DNA of 7,286 nt from an uncultured Clostridia bacterium. GTDB lineage: Bacteria; Bacillota; Clostridia; Oscillospirales; Ruminococcaceae. The stretch is from the NCBI GenBank assembly GCA_947165805.1, contig CAMVBT010000125.1, positions 1 to 7,286 on the forward strand, written 5' to 3'. Positions 1 to 5,829 of the stretch are shown here, piece by piece (position 1 is the first letter of the stretch; every line of letters starts with the position of its first letter). The position numbers and the translations under genes are program-made. The notes under the pieces were generated by a model. The model did no database searches. It saw nothing but the letters and a program-made list of their open reading frames with translations, and was not told where the DNA came from.

Positions 1-545
1 GAGAGCGCCCGGAAAGTTGTGTTTCGGGGGGGCCCGGCCTCGAGCACGAGCTGCACCTTTGCGGACTTGTCGGCGTCTACCTTGATCGTGCAGTTCTTTG
101 CGCTGCCCTTGATGATATACACGCCCTCTTCGTTGATGTTTATAGTTTTTCCGTCAGCTACGGTTATCGTCTGAGCTTCGCTTGTGTCAGCGGTCTGTTT
201 CAGGTCGCGGTTCGAGAACATATCCGATGTGTCGAGCGCGGAGCTCCCCATTGTCACATCTATCGTTGTGTCGGAGCTTATCGCTTTGCCTGAACCCGTG
301 TCCTGCCCGCCGAAGCCTCCCGCATTATTGAAGCCGCCGAAGCCCCCGCGTCCGCCGAAGCCGCGCATCATATCCTCCGTTACGGAGCTGTCGGCTTCTT
401 CCGAGCTCTCGTTCTGTACCGCCGCGGTCATTTTGTCCGTGTAGCTTACGCTGTTTTCCGCTGCTGCGTTATTAGCCGAGCAGCCTGTTAATGCCATGCA
501 TATAACAGTTGAAAGAATTATAGCAGTCAAAGTTGTCTTTTTCAT
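1..545 (-). CDS. Carbohydrate-binding-domain lipoprotein, N-terminal part (cut by left edge)
   Basis: Start of a secreted lipoprotein, about 181 residues visible. ATG at 545 follows a perfect AGGAGG five bases upstream. Residues 1-22 form a lipoprotein signal: KK, a hydrophobic stretch, then lipobox LTGC with Cys22 as the lipidation site. A polar linker (about 23-60) leads to a Gly/Phe-rich stretch (62-80) of GGFGG-like units. From about residue 100 the sequence (SNRDLKQTADTSEAQTITV, then GVYIIKGSAKNCTIKVDAD and VQLVLE) resembles the start of the repetitive beta domain of clostridial carbohydrate-binding-domain proteins (DUF4353-like); this is family recognition from memory. It presumably sits on the outer membrane face; its ligand is unknown. 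The final ~12 residues before the edge do not fit the family and are probably misread bases. A regulated-looking promoter lies upstream. Confidence 0.8.
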   Translation of the reverse strand, partial: MKKTTLTAIILSTVICMALTGCSANNAAAENSVSYTDKMTAAVQNESSEEADSSVTEDMMRGFGGRGGFGGFNNAGGFGGQDTGSGKAISSDTTIDVTMGSSALDTSDMFSNRDLKQTADTSEAQTITVADGKTININEEGVYIIKGSAKNCTIKVDADKSAKVQLVLEAGPPRNTTFRAL

Positions 546-601
546 AGTGTCCTCCTTTTGCTGTCCGGATCATACCGGCGCTTTGCCTTTTCTTTGACTG
601 T

Positions 602-607
602 ATTATA
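602..607 (-). promoter_or_regulatory. -10 box (TATAAT) of the lipoprotein gene
   Basis: On the minus strand a perfect TATAAT lies 57 bases upstream of the lipoprotein ATG, followed by an untranslated leader of roughly 50 bases and an AGGAGG site. The expected -35 position, 17 bases upstream, reads AGGTAT, a poor -35. That position is occupied by the direct repeats described separately, so the promoter looks activator-dependent. Inference from sequence only. Confidence 0.6.
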
Positions 608-615
608 ACCCGCCA

Positions 616-633
616 ACCTTAAATATACCTTAA
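616..633 (-). promoter_or_regulatory. Putative OmpR-family operator: two direct repeats, 11-bp period
   Basis: The plus strand shows ACCTTAA at 616-622 and again at 627-633; on the minus strand this reads (C/T)TTAAGGT twice. The 11-bp period places both half-sites on the same DNA face, as is usual for tandem OmpR/PhoB-family regulator binding, and CTTAAG-N5-TTTAAG resembles the PmrA/QseB half-site pattern. The proximal repeat ends 8 bp upstream of the TATAAT, so a bound regulator would cover the -35 region of the lipoprotein promoter. A relic of an OmpR-type DNA-binding domain lies just beside it. Confidence 0.5.
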
Positions 634-637
634 GCGA

Positions 638-790
638 ATGTGGAATTTGGGTGAAAAAATCTGTGACGAACGTATAATAAATTATTCCTGTAAATCAAAT
701 TCGGTCAAGCTCGTATTAAAGGGATTTACGATAATGGAGCTTCTGCGCAACCGCGAACGTGTGCTGACAATGGAGAGTCTTATCGTGGAA
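638..790 (+). pseudogene. Relic of an OmpR/PhoB-family response-regulator DNA-binding domain
   Basis: An open frame on the plus strand contains SCKSNSVKLVLKGFTIMELL followed by RNRERVLTMESLI (about 686-787). This fits the start of the winged-helix effector domain of OmpR-type regulators, where V.L..KEF.I..LL..N...VL....L is typical. The usual Glu of KEF is Gly here, and one residue seems missing between LL and RN. No receiver domain lies upstream, because the divergent lipoprotein promoter and gene occupy that space. The recognition helix and wing are absent downstream, where a nitroreductase fragment on the other strand begins. It is therefore a non-functional remnant. Family assignment rests on pattern memory. 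The ATG at 638 has no good ribosome site and probably is not used. Confidence 0.5.
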
Positions 791-848
791 TTTCGACAGG
801 TTTGTTCAGAAACTTTCTTATGCTTCTTCTGTCATAAACTGCGTTCAT
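780..848 (-). pseudogene. Truncated nitroreductase-family gene start (22 codons)
   Basis: On the minus strand an ATG at 848 opens MNAVYDRRSIRKFLNKP and ends at TAA (780-782) after 22 residues. The RRSIRKF motif at the N terminus is the hallmark of FMN-dependent nitroreductases, in which these Arg residues help bind the FMN phosphate. Families members are usually 170-250 residues, so nearly the whole enzyme is missing. The start is well formed: GAGGG at 856-860 lies 7 bases upstream, and the ATG overlaps the stop of the FAD oxidoreductase as ATGA, a translational-coupling layout. The frame after the stop shows no nitroreductase continuation. The gene was thus probably the second gene of a flavoenzyme operon, now lost or misassembled. 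Confidence 0.6.
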
Positions 849-1879
849 AGTGACGCCCTCATTTCTCCGAAAGTCTCCGACATACCCGCGGCAAAGTGCC
901 ACTGCCGCCGCATATAGACTCTCAGCATTTCCGTCCGCTTCTTGTAATCGTTCAATACGCTTGCGGGAGCCTCGAAATGCTCTATTACGGATAACGCAAC
1001 GGCATGACCGCTTTCCATACCTGCCGAAATGCCCTCGCCCATAGGATTCAGAAATCCCGCGGCTTCTCCGGCAAAGAAAAGCCTTCCAATACCGTAGTCA
1101 ATATTGCAGCCAGAACGTATGCGCGGCATCAGCCAGCATTCCTTCTTCATCGTTTTGGTTATTGCAAGTCCGTGCTCTTCCGTCATATAACGAATGAAAT
1201 TGTCGTAGTAATGCGGCATCTTGCTTGTATCTCTGACCGCAACGCCCAATACGAGCATCTCGTCCTTGACGTTGAACCATGCGTCATACTCGGACAATTC
1301 GGGTTGCAGATAAGCATAGAAATAGTGCGGGTCTAATTTGACGTTGCCCTCGTTGAAGGTCTGAAATGTTGTGATAAATTCGGGTGATGTACCCAGCGCT
1401 TTCCGCTTAATTACCGATGTCACACCCTCGCAATCTATAACATATCTCGCCTGTTCGGTATATGTTTTATCGGAGTGCAGCCTGAGCGTGATATGATCGG
1501 CTGACTGCTCGCAGGTGATCGCGGAAGTGCAGTCACGCAGCTCCGCGCCAGCTTCTGCCGCGTTTTGGGTCAGCCAATTGTCGAACGAGCTGCGCCATAC
1601 ATTCAAGCCTTCCTGCTCAAAAACATACTCTTTCCCCTTGTCATCGGTCAGGATCATACCGTGATTGTCGGTCGGGGTACACATCGCGGAAGCAGGAACA
1701 TCTTTTCCGAAATACTGATTTACTAAATCCATAGACTTCTTTATCAGGACTCCCGAACACGATTTATAACGCGGAAGCTTCATTCGTTCTACGATCAGGA
1801 TTTTCAAACCGCTGTCGGCAAGGGCTTTTGCGGCAGCAGCTCCCGTCGGTCCGGCACCGATAACTATTACATCATACAT
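845..1879 (-). CDS. FAD-dependent oxidoreductase, geranylgeranyl reductase-like
   Basis: A 344-residue flavoprotein. The N terminus is a Rossmann FAD-binding motif, VIGAGPTG (GxGxxG at 8-13), with Glu31 at the end of the second strand as the probable ribose-binding acidic residue. R.SFDNWL at 96-103 is the R..FD..L element of this flavoprotein class. RLFFAGEAAGFLNPMGEGI at 266-284 is the second FAD-contact motif, with the NPxxGEGI ending typical of geranylgeranyl reductases. The likely chemistry is FAD-dependent reduction of an unsaturated, possibly isoprenoid, substrate, but members are diverse and the substrate cannot be read from sequence. No signal peptide or membrane segment is seen. The ATG at 1879 follows GAGGTG closely, and a strong promoter lies 30-60 bases upstream. 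The stop overlaps a nitroreductase start. Confidence 0.85.
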   Translation of the reverse strand: MYDVIVIGAGPTGAAAAKALADSGLKILIVERMKLPRYKSCSGVLIKKSMDLVNQYFGKDVPASAMCTPTDNHGMILTDDKGKEYVFEQEGLNVWRSSFDNWLTQNAAEAGAELRDCTSAITCEQSADHITLRLHSDKTYTEQARYVIDCEGVTSVIKRKALGTSPEFITTFQTFNEGNVKLDPHYFYAYLQPELSEYDAWFNVKDEMLVLGVAVRDTSKMPHYYDNFIRYMTEEHGLAITKTMKKECWLMPRIRSGCNIDYGIGRLFFAGEAAGFLNPMGEGISAGMESGHAVALSVIEHFEAPASVLNDYKKRTEMLRVYMRRQWHFAAGMSETFGEMRASL

Positions 1880-1910
1880 TTTTGCACCTCATAGGGTAGA
1901 TATATGAATA

Positions 1911-1939
1911 ATAATACTTTATAAAACAGGAAAAGTCAA
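1911..1939 (-). promoter_or_regulatory. Sigma-A promoter of the FAD oxidoreductase gene
   Basis: On the minus strand TTGACT (1939-1934) and TATTAT (1916-1911) are separated by exactly 17 bases, matching five of six consensus positions in each box. Transcription would start near 1904, giving a leader of about 25 bases before the ATG at 1879. This is the best promoter in the window and marks the FAD gene as a transcription unit separate from the oxidoreductase upstream. Confidence 0.75.
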
Positions 1940-1989
1940 CCGAGGGTGTTTCAATTGGCTTAAACTGCGGGTATTGATCGTTTGTTCTG

Positions 1990-2985
1990 TTATGTGTTAT
2001 ATCCCACAGTACCGAGGATACTGTCAAGAAGCCGCATATTCCTTATCGAAAACTCCTCCGTGACAAGCGGCGTTTCCTTGCCGAGAATGCTCCTGTACAT
2101 ATTCTCCGCTTCGAGCCGGTAATTCGAGACCGAGGTGACAGTCTCGGTATGAGTTATACGTTCGCTGCCGTTTTTGACAGTCACTGAGAACGTAAGCTCG
2201 CCGCTCGAGTTGTATTCCGCGTCGGAACGGATATATCCCTTTGAGCCGTGAATGAACAGCCTGTCGTATCTGTCGCTCGTGTCCGTGCCGAGTATCATTC
2301 CGGTGTTGAATGACGCTCTCGACCCGTCCTCGAATCCGATCAGGATACCCGCCAGATGATCCACGCCGGTGCTGTCGAGCTCCGCATCGGCTTTGATGTA
2401 TTTTATCGGCGCGTTTTTGAGTGACAAAATCATCGACGTGCAGTAGCAGCCGACATCATATATAGCACCGCCGCCGAATTCCTTGTGCAGCCTGAAATCG
2501 TCGGAATAGCCCTGTGTTATGAACGCCGTGTCGATGTAATCGACCGCACCGATCTCTCCGCTTGCAACGATGCTTTTCAGCTTCTCCATATAAGGACTGT
2601 GCAGGTAGGCGAACGCCTCCATAAGTATGACGCCGTTTTCCTTCGCGGCGGCGAACATACGTCGCATCTCCGCCTCATTCATCGCCATCGGCTTTTCGCA
2701 GAGAACGTGCTTGTGCGCGTTAAGAGCCTTTATTACCCATTCGCAGTGAATGTCGTTCGGGAGCGGGATATATACCGCTTCCACATTCGGATCGGCAAGC
2801 AGCGCGTCATATCCCTCATACGCTTTTTCAAATCCGAAGCGTTCTTTGAACATTTCTGCTTTTTGCAGGCTCCTGCCCGCTATCGCGTACAGCTCGCAGC
2901 CTTCCGCTTCTTTCATTCCGGGTATGGTGCAGCCCGCCGCGATACCGGCTGTACCCATAACGCCCCATTTTATTTTTTCAGCCAT
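1990..2985 (-). CDS. Gfo/Idh/MocA-family NAD(P)-dependent oxidoreductase
   Basis: A 331-residue protein starting MAEKIKWGVMGTAGIA, a Rossmann fold with a GTAGIA dinucleotide loop at 11-16. CEKPMA at 96-101 holds the family EKP motif whose Lys98 is normally catalytic. FGGGAIYDVGCY at 170-181 is the conserved start of the C-terminal alpha/beta substrate domain, with Asp177 and Tyr181 as probable active-site residues. The pattern is closest to the dihydrodiol dehydrogenase/glucose-fructose oxidoreductase branch. It would oxidise or reduce a hydroxyl of a sugar or cyclitol; the substrate is not readable. A longer frame begins at 3015, but the ATG at 2985 has GGAG eight bases upstream and the protein aligns from there. 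It lies 16 bp after the alcohol dehydrogenase stop, so both are probably cotranscribed. Confidence 0.9.
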   Translation of the reverse strand: MAEKIKWGVMGTAGIAAGCTIPGMKEAEGCELYAIAGRSLQKAEMFKERFGFEKAYEGYDALLADPNVEAVYIPLPNDIHCEWVIKALNAHKHVLCEKPMAMNEAEMRRMFAAAKENGVILMEAFAYLHSPYMEKLKSIVASGEIGAVDYIDTAFITQGYSDDFRLHKEFGGGAIYDVGCYCTSMILSLKNAPIKYIKADAELDSTGVDHLAGILIGFEDGSRASFNTGMILGTDTSDRYDRLFIHGSKGYIRSDAEYNSSGELTFSVTVKNGSERITHTETVTSVSNYRLEAENMYRSILGKETPLVTEEFSIRNMRLLDSILGTVGYNT

Positions 2986-2993
2986 TGTTTTAT

Positions 2994-2997
2994 CTCC
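2994..2997 (-). promoter_or_regulatory. Ribosome binding site that fixes the Gfo/Idh/MocA start
   Basis: GGAG on the minus strand lies 8 bases before the ATG at 2985, inside the short gap after the alcohol dehydrogenase stop. It supports 2985 over the upstream in-frame ATG at 3015, which would overlap the dehydrogenase and adds ten residues foreign to the family. Confidence 0.6.
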
Positions 2998-3001
2998 ATT
3001 T

Positions 3002-4179
3002 TCACAGCGAAGCATGCGCCGCGAGCTTGTATATCGCTGTAATATCGTTCCTGTTCAGCTTCATAAAGCCGCCTGTCGTACCGTCACCTATGCCGAACTT
3101 CTCGACAAGCGTCGGGATATCCTCCTCCTTCGCGCCGAGCTCCGTGAAGTTTATAGGCATACCTATGCTATGCAGGAACTCGCGGAATCTGTGTATTCCC
3201 TCAAGAGCGGTGGCTTCGGGATCTTCAAAATTCATCTGACAGCCGAATACGCGGGTCGCCATCTGACAAAAGCGCATAACATTATGACCATGCACATACT
3301 CCATCCACGCGGGCATTATCACCGCGAGACCCGCTCCGTGAGCGACATCGTACAGCCCGGAAAGCTCATGCTCGAGCCGTGGCTGTTCCAGTCCTGCTCG
3401 CGACCCACGCCGCAGAGGTTGTTGTGAGCTACCATTCCCGCCCACATAATGTTTGCGCGAGCGTCGTAGTTGTCGGGGTCTGCGATAACGCGCGGAGTTT
3501 CCCTGACCATTGTGAGCAGCACGGCTTCACAAAGGCGGTCTGTTATCTCGACTTCCGTAGTGTTGGTGAAATAACGCTCAAAAACGTGTGCCATTATGTC
3601 GGTAGCTCCGCAGGCCGTCTGATACGCGGGGAGCGTCTGTGTCAGCGCGGGGTCCATTACCGAGAATTTCGGACGTGTCAGATCCGAATTTGTTCCGCGC
3701 TTTAACATGCCGTTCTCTTTGGTTATCACCGAGCTTGAAGAGCCCTCGCTGCCCGCCGCAGCTATGGTAAGTACAGTTGCCACGGGAAGAGCCTTTTCAA
3801 CAGGCTTTCCCGAATACATATCCCAGAAATCCCCGTCATAGGGAACGCCTATCGCTATTGCTTTTGACGAGTCTATTACCGAACCTCCGCCGACTGCTAA
3901 AATTAAGTCAACGCCTTCCTTTTTGCAAAGCTCGATACCCTTGTAAACGAGAGTGTCGCGGGGATTGGGCTTTACACCGCCAAGCTCGCAGTACGGAATT
4001 CCGGCATCATCGAGCGACTTTTTCACGGTATTGATCAGTCCCGACTTTACCGCCGAGCCACCGCCGTAGTGTATCAGCACCTTTGTGCCGCCGTACTTCT
4101 TCACGAAATTACCCGCTTCGGCTGCGCGTCCCTTTCCGAATACGAATTCCGTAGGACTGTAGAAGTTGAAATTTTCCAT
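3002..4179 (-). CDS. Iron-containing alcohol dehydrogenase (YqhD/BdhA type), split by a frameshift
   Basis: Class III metal-dependent alcohol dehydrogenase that would interconvert aldehydes such as butyraldehyde with alcohols using NAD(P)H. Visible parts: YGGGS at 38-42 and AVGGGSVIDSSKAIA at 95-109 (dinucleotide binding), and metal ligands Asp194 and His198 in GATDIMAH. His267 lies in DWNSH and His281 in YDVAHGAG. These numbers coincide with the four ligands of E. coli YqhD. The first frame runs from 4179 to a stop at 3319 and drifts off after DWNSHG. A second frame (from 3445 in its longest form) carries LEHELSGLYDVAHGAG to the stop at 3002-3004. One base restored at 3376-3378 joins them into 392 residues, the normal length. 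Everything else is intact, so a sequencing error or very recent mutation is likely. AGGAGG lies nine bases before the ATG. Confidence 0.85.
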
Positions 4180-4188
4180 AATAGTGTT

Positions 4189-4194
4189 CCTCCT
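4189..4194 (-). promoter_or_regulatory. Strong ribosome binding site of the alcohol dehydrogenase
   Basis: A perfect AGGAGG on the minus strand, nine bases before the ATG at 4179. It confirms the start, which gives the family-typical N terminus MENFNFYSPTEFVFGKG. No clear promoter was found in the 120 bases upstream. Confidence 0.7.
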
Positions 4195-4299
4195 GTCGGT
4201 TTATTTTTGAATATCGTTTTCCCGCTTTCACGCGAGTATTTGACGTTTTATCATCAAGGCAAAATTGACAGCCGCGCAGAGTATCCTCACATTTTCGGA

Positions 4300-4468
4300 T
4301 CATTCTATCGCGGAAATTATTGATCTTCCCGTTTTTTTATTATTGCAAGATCTTTTCTGATAATTTAACCCCCTTTTTGTGCCGCGCTTTATATTTATCC
4401 CGAGCAGCAGCGAAAATACGCCGAGCGCAATGAACGCTCCCCATTCGAGGTCCCAGTACCATGTTCAT
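4300..4468 (-). CDS. Possible small one-helix membrane protein, apparently frameshifted
   Basis: Directly after the methyltransferase (15 bp gap) an ATG at 4468 follows a good AGGTGG site (4474-4479). As written, this frame gives an unremarkable Arg/Lys-rich 42-residue peptide that stops at 4340. The neighbouring frame reads WYWDLEWGAFIALGVFSLLL then GINIKRGTKRG: a Trp-rich amphipathic start, one hydrophobic helix and a positive tail, looking like a genuine small membrane protein. That frame has no start codon of its own, since stops lie just upstream. Removing one base (T at 4462 on the plus strand) joins the well-placed ATG to it as MNWYWDLEWG..., 55 residues ending at TGA (4300-4302). Function unknown. 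The positive tail suggests an N-out, C-in orientation. The assignment depends on the proposed correction. Confidence 0.4.
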
Positions 4469-4473
4469 TAAAT

Positions 4474-4479
4474 CCACCT
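4474..4479 (-). promoter_or_regulatory. Ribosome binding site after the methyltransferase stop
   Basis: AGGTGG on the minus strand, five bases before the ATG at 4468 and just beyond the methyltransferase TAA. It is the main reason to believe that a small gene starts here. Confidence 0.45.
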
Positions 4480-4483
4480 GCAA

Positions 4484-5239
4484 TTATTCTTGTTTTCCGA
4501 ACAGAATGTTGTTCACCTGTTCGGTAATATATATCTCGCCACCGACGATCTGAATATCATAGCCGCCAACGATCTTTTTATCGGTTCTTGCGATGATCTC
4601 CCGATATATCTCTTCATATTTTCTCGGAAAGCGGATAGTGCTGTCAAACGATCTTATACAGCGAAATCCGTTGTTTCCGCACAGGCGCTTCCAGTCATCG
4701 AGCGAGTAAAATCCGACATGCCCGTCTTTTTTTACCTGCATATATTCGTCGATAAATCCGACTGTATCGTTTTCGTTCGGTGCGGGGTCGGATAAAAAGA
4801 AACTGCCGGAGCTTTTCAGCACACGGCAGACCTCCGATATGCTTTTCTCAATATCCGGAAAATGATGCAGGGCATACCGCGATACAACAATATCGAAACA
4901 GCAGTCATCAAACGGAAAGTCAGCACCGTTATAGCTGACAAAGCCGATATTTTTCACACCCTCATATTCAGCTCTTTTCCGGTTCTCGTCAAGAGCCTTA
5001 TCAACTATGTCCAGACCGATAACGGACACATCGGGATATTTCTTCGCAAGCGCAAAAGCAAGATACCCACTTCCTGTCCCGAGATCAAGTATTCGCATAC
5101 CCGCGCTTATCGGAATAAAATCGAGTATTGCGTTCAGATGCTGCTCGTCCTGTGTCTGCCTGTTATAAAATTCTATTTCCGCAAAGACGGCTTCAAACCC
5201 GTTTCTCGCGGCATTTATGGTTTCTTCGTTGACTGCCAT
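4484..5239 (-). CDS. Class I SAM-dependent methyltransferase
   Basis: A 251-residue enzyme with the seven-strand methyltransferase fold. Motif I is RILDLGTGSGYLAFALA (49-65), the SAM-binding glycine loop. Asp78 in VIGLDI is the acidic residue that normally holds the SAM ribose. GADFPF followed by DIVVSRYALHHFPD (105-129) is the adenine-contact region and motif IV of the UbiE/Methyltransf_11 type. EVCRVLKSSGSFFLSDP (136-152) is the next conserved strand. The C-terminal 100 residues form a variable cap with aromatic and charged residues that should select the substrate, probably a small molecule. ATG at 5239 has GGAGCG about six bases upstream. It sits 59 bp after the preceding acetyltransferase and is cytoplasmic. 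The substrate is not readable. Confidence 0.88.
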   Translation of the reverse strand: MAVNEETINAARNGFEAVFAEIEFYNRQTQDEQHLNAILDFIPISAGMRILDLGTGSGYLAFALAKKYPDVSVIGLDIVDKALDENRKRAEYEGVKNIGFVSYNGADFPFDDCCFDIVVSRYALHHFPDIEKSISEVCRVLKSSGSFFLSDPAPNENDTVGFIDEYMQVKKDGHVGFYSLDDWKRLCGNNGFRCIRSFDSTIRFPRKYEEIYREIIARTDKKIVGGYDIQIVGGEIYITEQVNNILFGKQE

Positions 5240-5298
5240 TTTATCGCTCCGTTAGAATTCATATCTTGTGCCGTGTTATAGTAGAGACGGCATATTTT

Positions 5299-5808
5299 TT
5301 ATTGCGTCTTTATCAATGCGTACATTTTCATATCGACTATCTTATTATTTTTGATCGCGTTTTGCATTAAAAGCCCCTCAAACCTAAAACCCGCTTTTTC
5401 GAGCACACGGCAGGAAGCCGTATTGTATGCGAACGGCTCGGCATAGATACGAATAATATCGCTGTTTTTGAAAACATATTCACAGGTCTGTTTCACTGCC
5501 TCTGTCATAATACCATTGCCCCAGTATTCTTCAGAAAGATAATACCCCATTTCGGCAGTCAGCCTGTGAATATTGCCCTGACGAAATACACCGATGCTCC
5601 CGACAACCTTATCATCGACTGTGATCGCAAACGCAAAGGTATCATTCGGGTCTGCCGACAGCATCGCGTCGATATATTCCAGACCGTCTTTTTCTGTGTA
5701 TGGGTACGGCAATCCGTCTCTTAAATTGTCCTGCACTTTTTTATTCGATAATGCCGAAGCCAGATCGGCAGCGTTCGTCGGTCTCCATTTTCTTATGCTG
5801 CAAAGCAT
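5299..5808 (-). CDS. GNAT-family N-acetyltransferase (RimJ/RimL-like)
   Basis: A 169-residue acetyltransferase that would move an acetyl group from acetyl-CoA to an amine of a protein N terminus or small molecule. It begins with IRKWRPTNAADL, the usual first strand and helix. VDDKVVGSIGVF (64-75) and AEMGYYLSEEYWGNGIMTEA (85-104) are the central strands and the acetyl-CoA pyrophosphate loop (xxxGNGI). NTASCRVLEKAGF (129-141) is the typical C-terminal motif with Asn129 and Ser132. The start at 5808 was chosen because AGGAG (5817-5821) lies eight bases upstream; the ATG at 5814 and GTG at 5817 are too close to it or overlap it. It follows the sugar kinase by 21 bp, so it is likely in the same operon. 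Confidence 0.85.
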   Translation of the reverse strand: MLCSIRKWRPTNAADLASALSNKKVQDNLRDGLPYPYTEKDGLEYIDAMLSADPNDTFAFAITVDDKVVGSIGVFRQGNIHRLTAEMGYYLSEEYWGNGIMTEAVKQTCEYVFKNSDIIRIYAEPFAYNTASCRVLEKAGFRFEGLLMQNAIKNNKIVDMKMYALIKTQ

Positions 5809-5816
5809 GGTCATCA

Positions 5817-5821
5817 CTCCT
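5817..5821 (-). promoter_or_regulatory. Ribosome binding site that decides the acetyltransferase start
   Basis: AGGAG on the minus strand with an 8-base spacer to the ATG at 5808. The alternative in-frame starts at 5814 (2-base spacer) and 5817 (overlapping) are excluded by spacing, so the longer 172-residue reading is probably wrong. Confidence 0.55.
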
Positions 5822-5829
5822 CGTATTAT

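Noticed and set aside
807..842. Plus-strand frame QKLSYASSVIN resembling the C-terminal end of an OmpR-type regulator
   Set aside because: It is the exact antisense of the much stronger nitroreductase N terminus MNAVYDRRSIRKFL, which has its own start and ribosome site.
3371..3376. CTCGAG at both the dehydrogenase frameshift and the damaged left edge (39-44), hinting at a cloning scar
   Set aside because: Both occurrences are ordinary Leu-Glu codons within conserved protein segments, so the coincidence needs no special cause.
2750..3427. Long plus-strand open frame of 225 codons
   Set aside because: It is antisense to the Gfo/Idh/MocA and alcohol dehydrogenase genes, both of which show clear family motifs.
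4223..4238. Short hairpin CTCGC/GCGGG ahead of the alcohol dehydrogenase
   Set aside because: A five-pair stem with one G-T pair and no following T-run is within chance expectation.
4109..4303. Minus-strand 64-codon frame upstream of the alcohol dehydrogenase
   Set aside because: It overlaps the dehydrogenase start in another frame, has no ribosome site, and looks like random Arg/Lys-rich translation.
4321..4352. GATCTT ... AAGATC inverted repeat with a T-run as a possible terminator
   Set aside because: The stem is only 6 bp with a loop of about 20 bases, and the T-run lies inside the loop, so it is not a rho-independent terminator.
5270..5293. GCCGT/ACGGC inverted repeat between the acetyltransferase and methyltransferase
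   Set aside because: Only five pairs around a 12-base loop, with no T-tract; too weak to call a terminator or operator.
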